From Nymphaea colorata (lineage: Eukaryota > Streptophyta > Magnoliopsida > Nymphaeales > Nymphaeaceae): DNA of 64,000 nt. The notes below the pieces were generated by a model. That model saw nothing but the letters and a program-made list of their open reading frames with translations, was not told the DNA's origin and made no database searches. The DNA is taken from the NCBI RefSeq assembly GCF_008831285.2, contig NC_045146.1:22151703-22215702 (forward strand), written 5' to 3'. A program made the position numbers and the translations under genes. This document shows, piece by piece, positions 62,595 through 64,000 of the stretch (its first letter is position 1; every line of letters starts with the position of its first letter).

Positions 62595-64000
62595 ATAAAT
62601 TCAAATAATAAAATGATCAGGTTAAGATTTGATGCATGTTTTGAACATGATGCACTTTTGCAGTTTCTTTTTATGACTTGCGCATAAGAGTATTAAAGTG
62701 AAGACCCTGAATCGAGTCCCAACTGTTCAACTATACAAACAACAGAATTGTGCCAGCTCCAACCCAAGGTACACTTCTGAAAGAATGGAGCCATCAAAAG
62801 AGTAAGTCTGATCTTTCTGGGTTATGAGATCTGGATCCGCTCATGATCCAGAGCCACTCTTTTTTATGGTGGTAGCAGTTACAAATTGTAACTGTTTTTA
62901 GACCTTCTATAAAATTTTTATCGCAACTATAGTTTCAAAATTTTAATAGGGCCGAAGTAGAAATTTTTAATTTTTTTTATATATATTAAACTAAATTTTT
63001 TAAAATTTACATATAAATTTTTAAGGGGGACCAAGGCCCCTGCCGGCCCCCTTCCCTCCGCCTAGCTTCTATATGCGAAGATGGTTAGTGTAAGGAACTG
63101 AAATTGAAGAAGGAATGACGTATATAGTTGCTAAAGGAAAGGAAGAACAAATAAGAAAGAGACTTGGAAGAGTGAAACGTTGGACAGAAATTAGAAGTCA
63201 AAACAGTACAAAAATTCTCTTCAAAACTTCTTCTGCATTACAAAATTCTCCCGTTTTGCTTTCCTACCTGGAATTAATCTTCCCCGTCACTTTCTCACAA
63301 TTCCCAGCATAAATGCCATTAAACGCCGGGGCTTACGATCCTTGGAACAGGTCAGCCAGAAATGTTGGTGAAGATTCAGAAACTGCTGCAGAAGCTTCCC
63401 TGTCAGTAGAAAAACTTCAACCAAAGCTTGAAATCAACAACCAAGATTTCTAGATCACTCTTGACTTCCATGGCTTGGCTTTTACATATGAAACCGGGAA
63501 GCTATTTCCATGCTCATTAACTGCAACAACGTCTTTACCAAAAGGAAGTCGTTCAAGAAAAAGAGCGAAGTCAAGTGAACTAAATGCACCGAAGACCAGA
63601 GATCGCCGGTTGTCGCAAGTCCAACCTTTTCTGGCCATTTGCTGACAGCATTGCTTCTATCAGTGCCGGCAAGCGAAAAGGATTGGCAGGACAATTCTGA
63701 AAAGAATGTCACGTTAACATCCTTGAATTGAATGAATGTTAGAAAATGATGCTCACAAGTTTTAGACCGAGTCCTTTGGGCAAATAATAAAGTAGCAAGA
63801 TTCGACTGAGAATTGAAGCCAGTTTGGTGAGCGAGCGACCGCGAACATAGTGCCCATGAAAATAAAACTGGCAACAATGTTACCAACCCGACCAGCTAAA
63901 CTAAGCTACACACCAGCAGCTTCTTCACAGTGACCATTTTCTCCCTTTTTCTTTTTCACCATCTTTTATTTTTGTAATTTTAACCAGGAAAAACCTTTTT

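Larger units (their letters stand above)
50973..64000. other. Gene-poor 3' part of the window
   Basis: Beyond the BAG 3'UTR I find no supported gene. It holds microsatellites, MITEs, SINEs, a minisatellite, an inverted repeat, and an imperfect duplication with AAACAAAGAGAAC units at 56593 and 56678. The open frames at 52111, 53014, 54610, 61261 and 63115 match nothing I recognise. The stretch 62930-63065 looks like another eroded hAT-MITE core. Confidence 0.55.

Noticed and set aside
63482-63886. 134-codon minus-strand frame
   Set aside because: It begins at TTG, overlaps a different 62-codon frame, and matches no known family by eye.

Overview
The window is nuclear DNA from a flowering plant. 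All five recognisable genes are split by GT-AG introns, encode plant-type proteins (one a plastid cytochrome b6f assembly factor), and are separated by AT-rich DNA full of microsatellites and short non-autonomous transposons. The species cannot be fixed from sequence alone; the mix of long introns and eroded SINE/hAT debris would suit an early-diverging angiosperm or a magnoliid, but that is a guess. Many open frames in this window begin at GTG or TTG or run antisense to exons and were not treated as genes. I rebuilt each gene exon by exon from splice consensus plus conserved protein blocks, and in all five the phases close exactly from ATG to stop.

Layout. (1) 64-530: a likely TRIM-type mini-retrotransposon. 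(2) 2479-8134 (+): an F-box protein of the Arabidopsis At4g00755 type, five coding exons, 371 aa. (3) 10830-20000 (-): a SEUSS/SEUSS-LIKE transcriptional co-regulator, nine coding exons, 883 aa, convergent with the F-box gene. (4) 26361-33567 (+): a membrane-bound O-acyltransferase of the LPLAT/LPCAT type, eight exons, 469 aa, divergent from SEUSS across about 5.4 kb. (5) 35399-39694 (+): CCB2, a thylakoid factor for covalent haem attachment to cytochrome b6, six exons, 301 aa. (6) 47523-50972 (+): a BAG-domain Hsp70 co-chaperone with a ubiquitin-like domain, close to BAG4, four exons, 268 aa. From about 51 kb to the end I find no convincing gene, only repeats and mobile-element remnants.

The genes are unrelated housekeeping or regulatory genes (protein turnover, transcription, phospholipid remodelling, plastid electron transport, chaperone control). 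They form no pathway or cluster. 

The more unusual content is non-coding: a tRNA-derived SINE with an intact 11-bp target-site duplication (62270-62594), further SINE-like copies, a family of short hAT-type MITEs with dTph1-like ends (best copy 60363-60547, near-perfect 8-bp duplication), a hAT-like terminus 57 bp upstream of the CCB2 start codon, a 126-nt SEUSS intron made mostly of a compound microsatellite that starts inside its 5' splice site, several exact-period tandem duplications, and a frame-preserving minisatellite. I found no evidence of a wholly new biological system.
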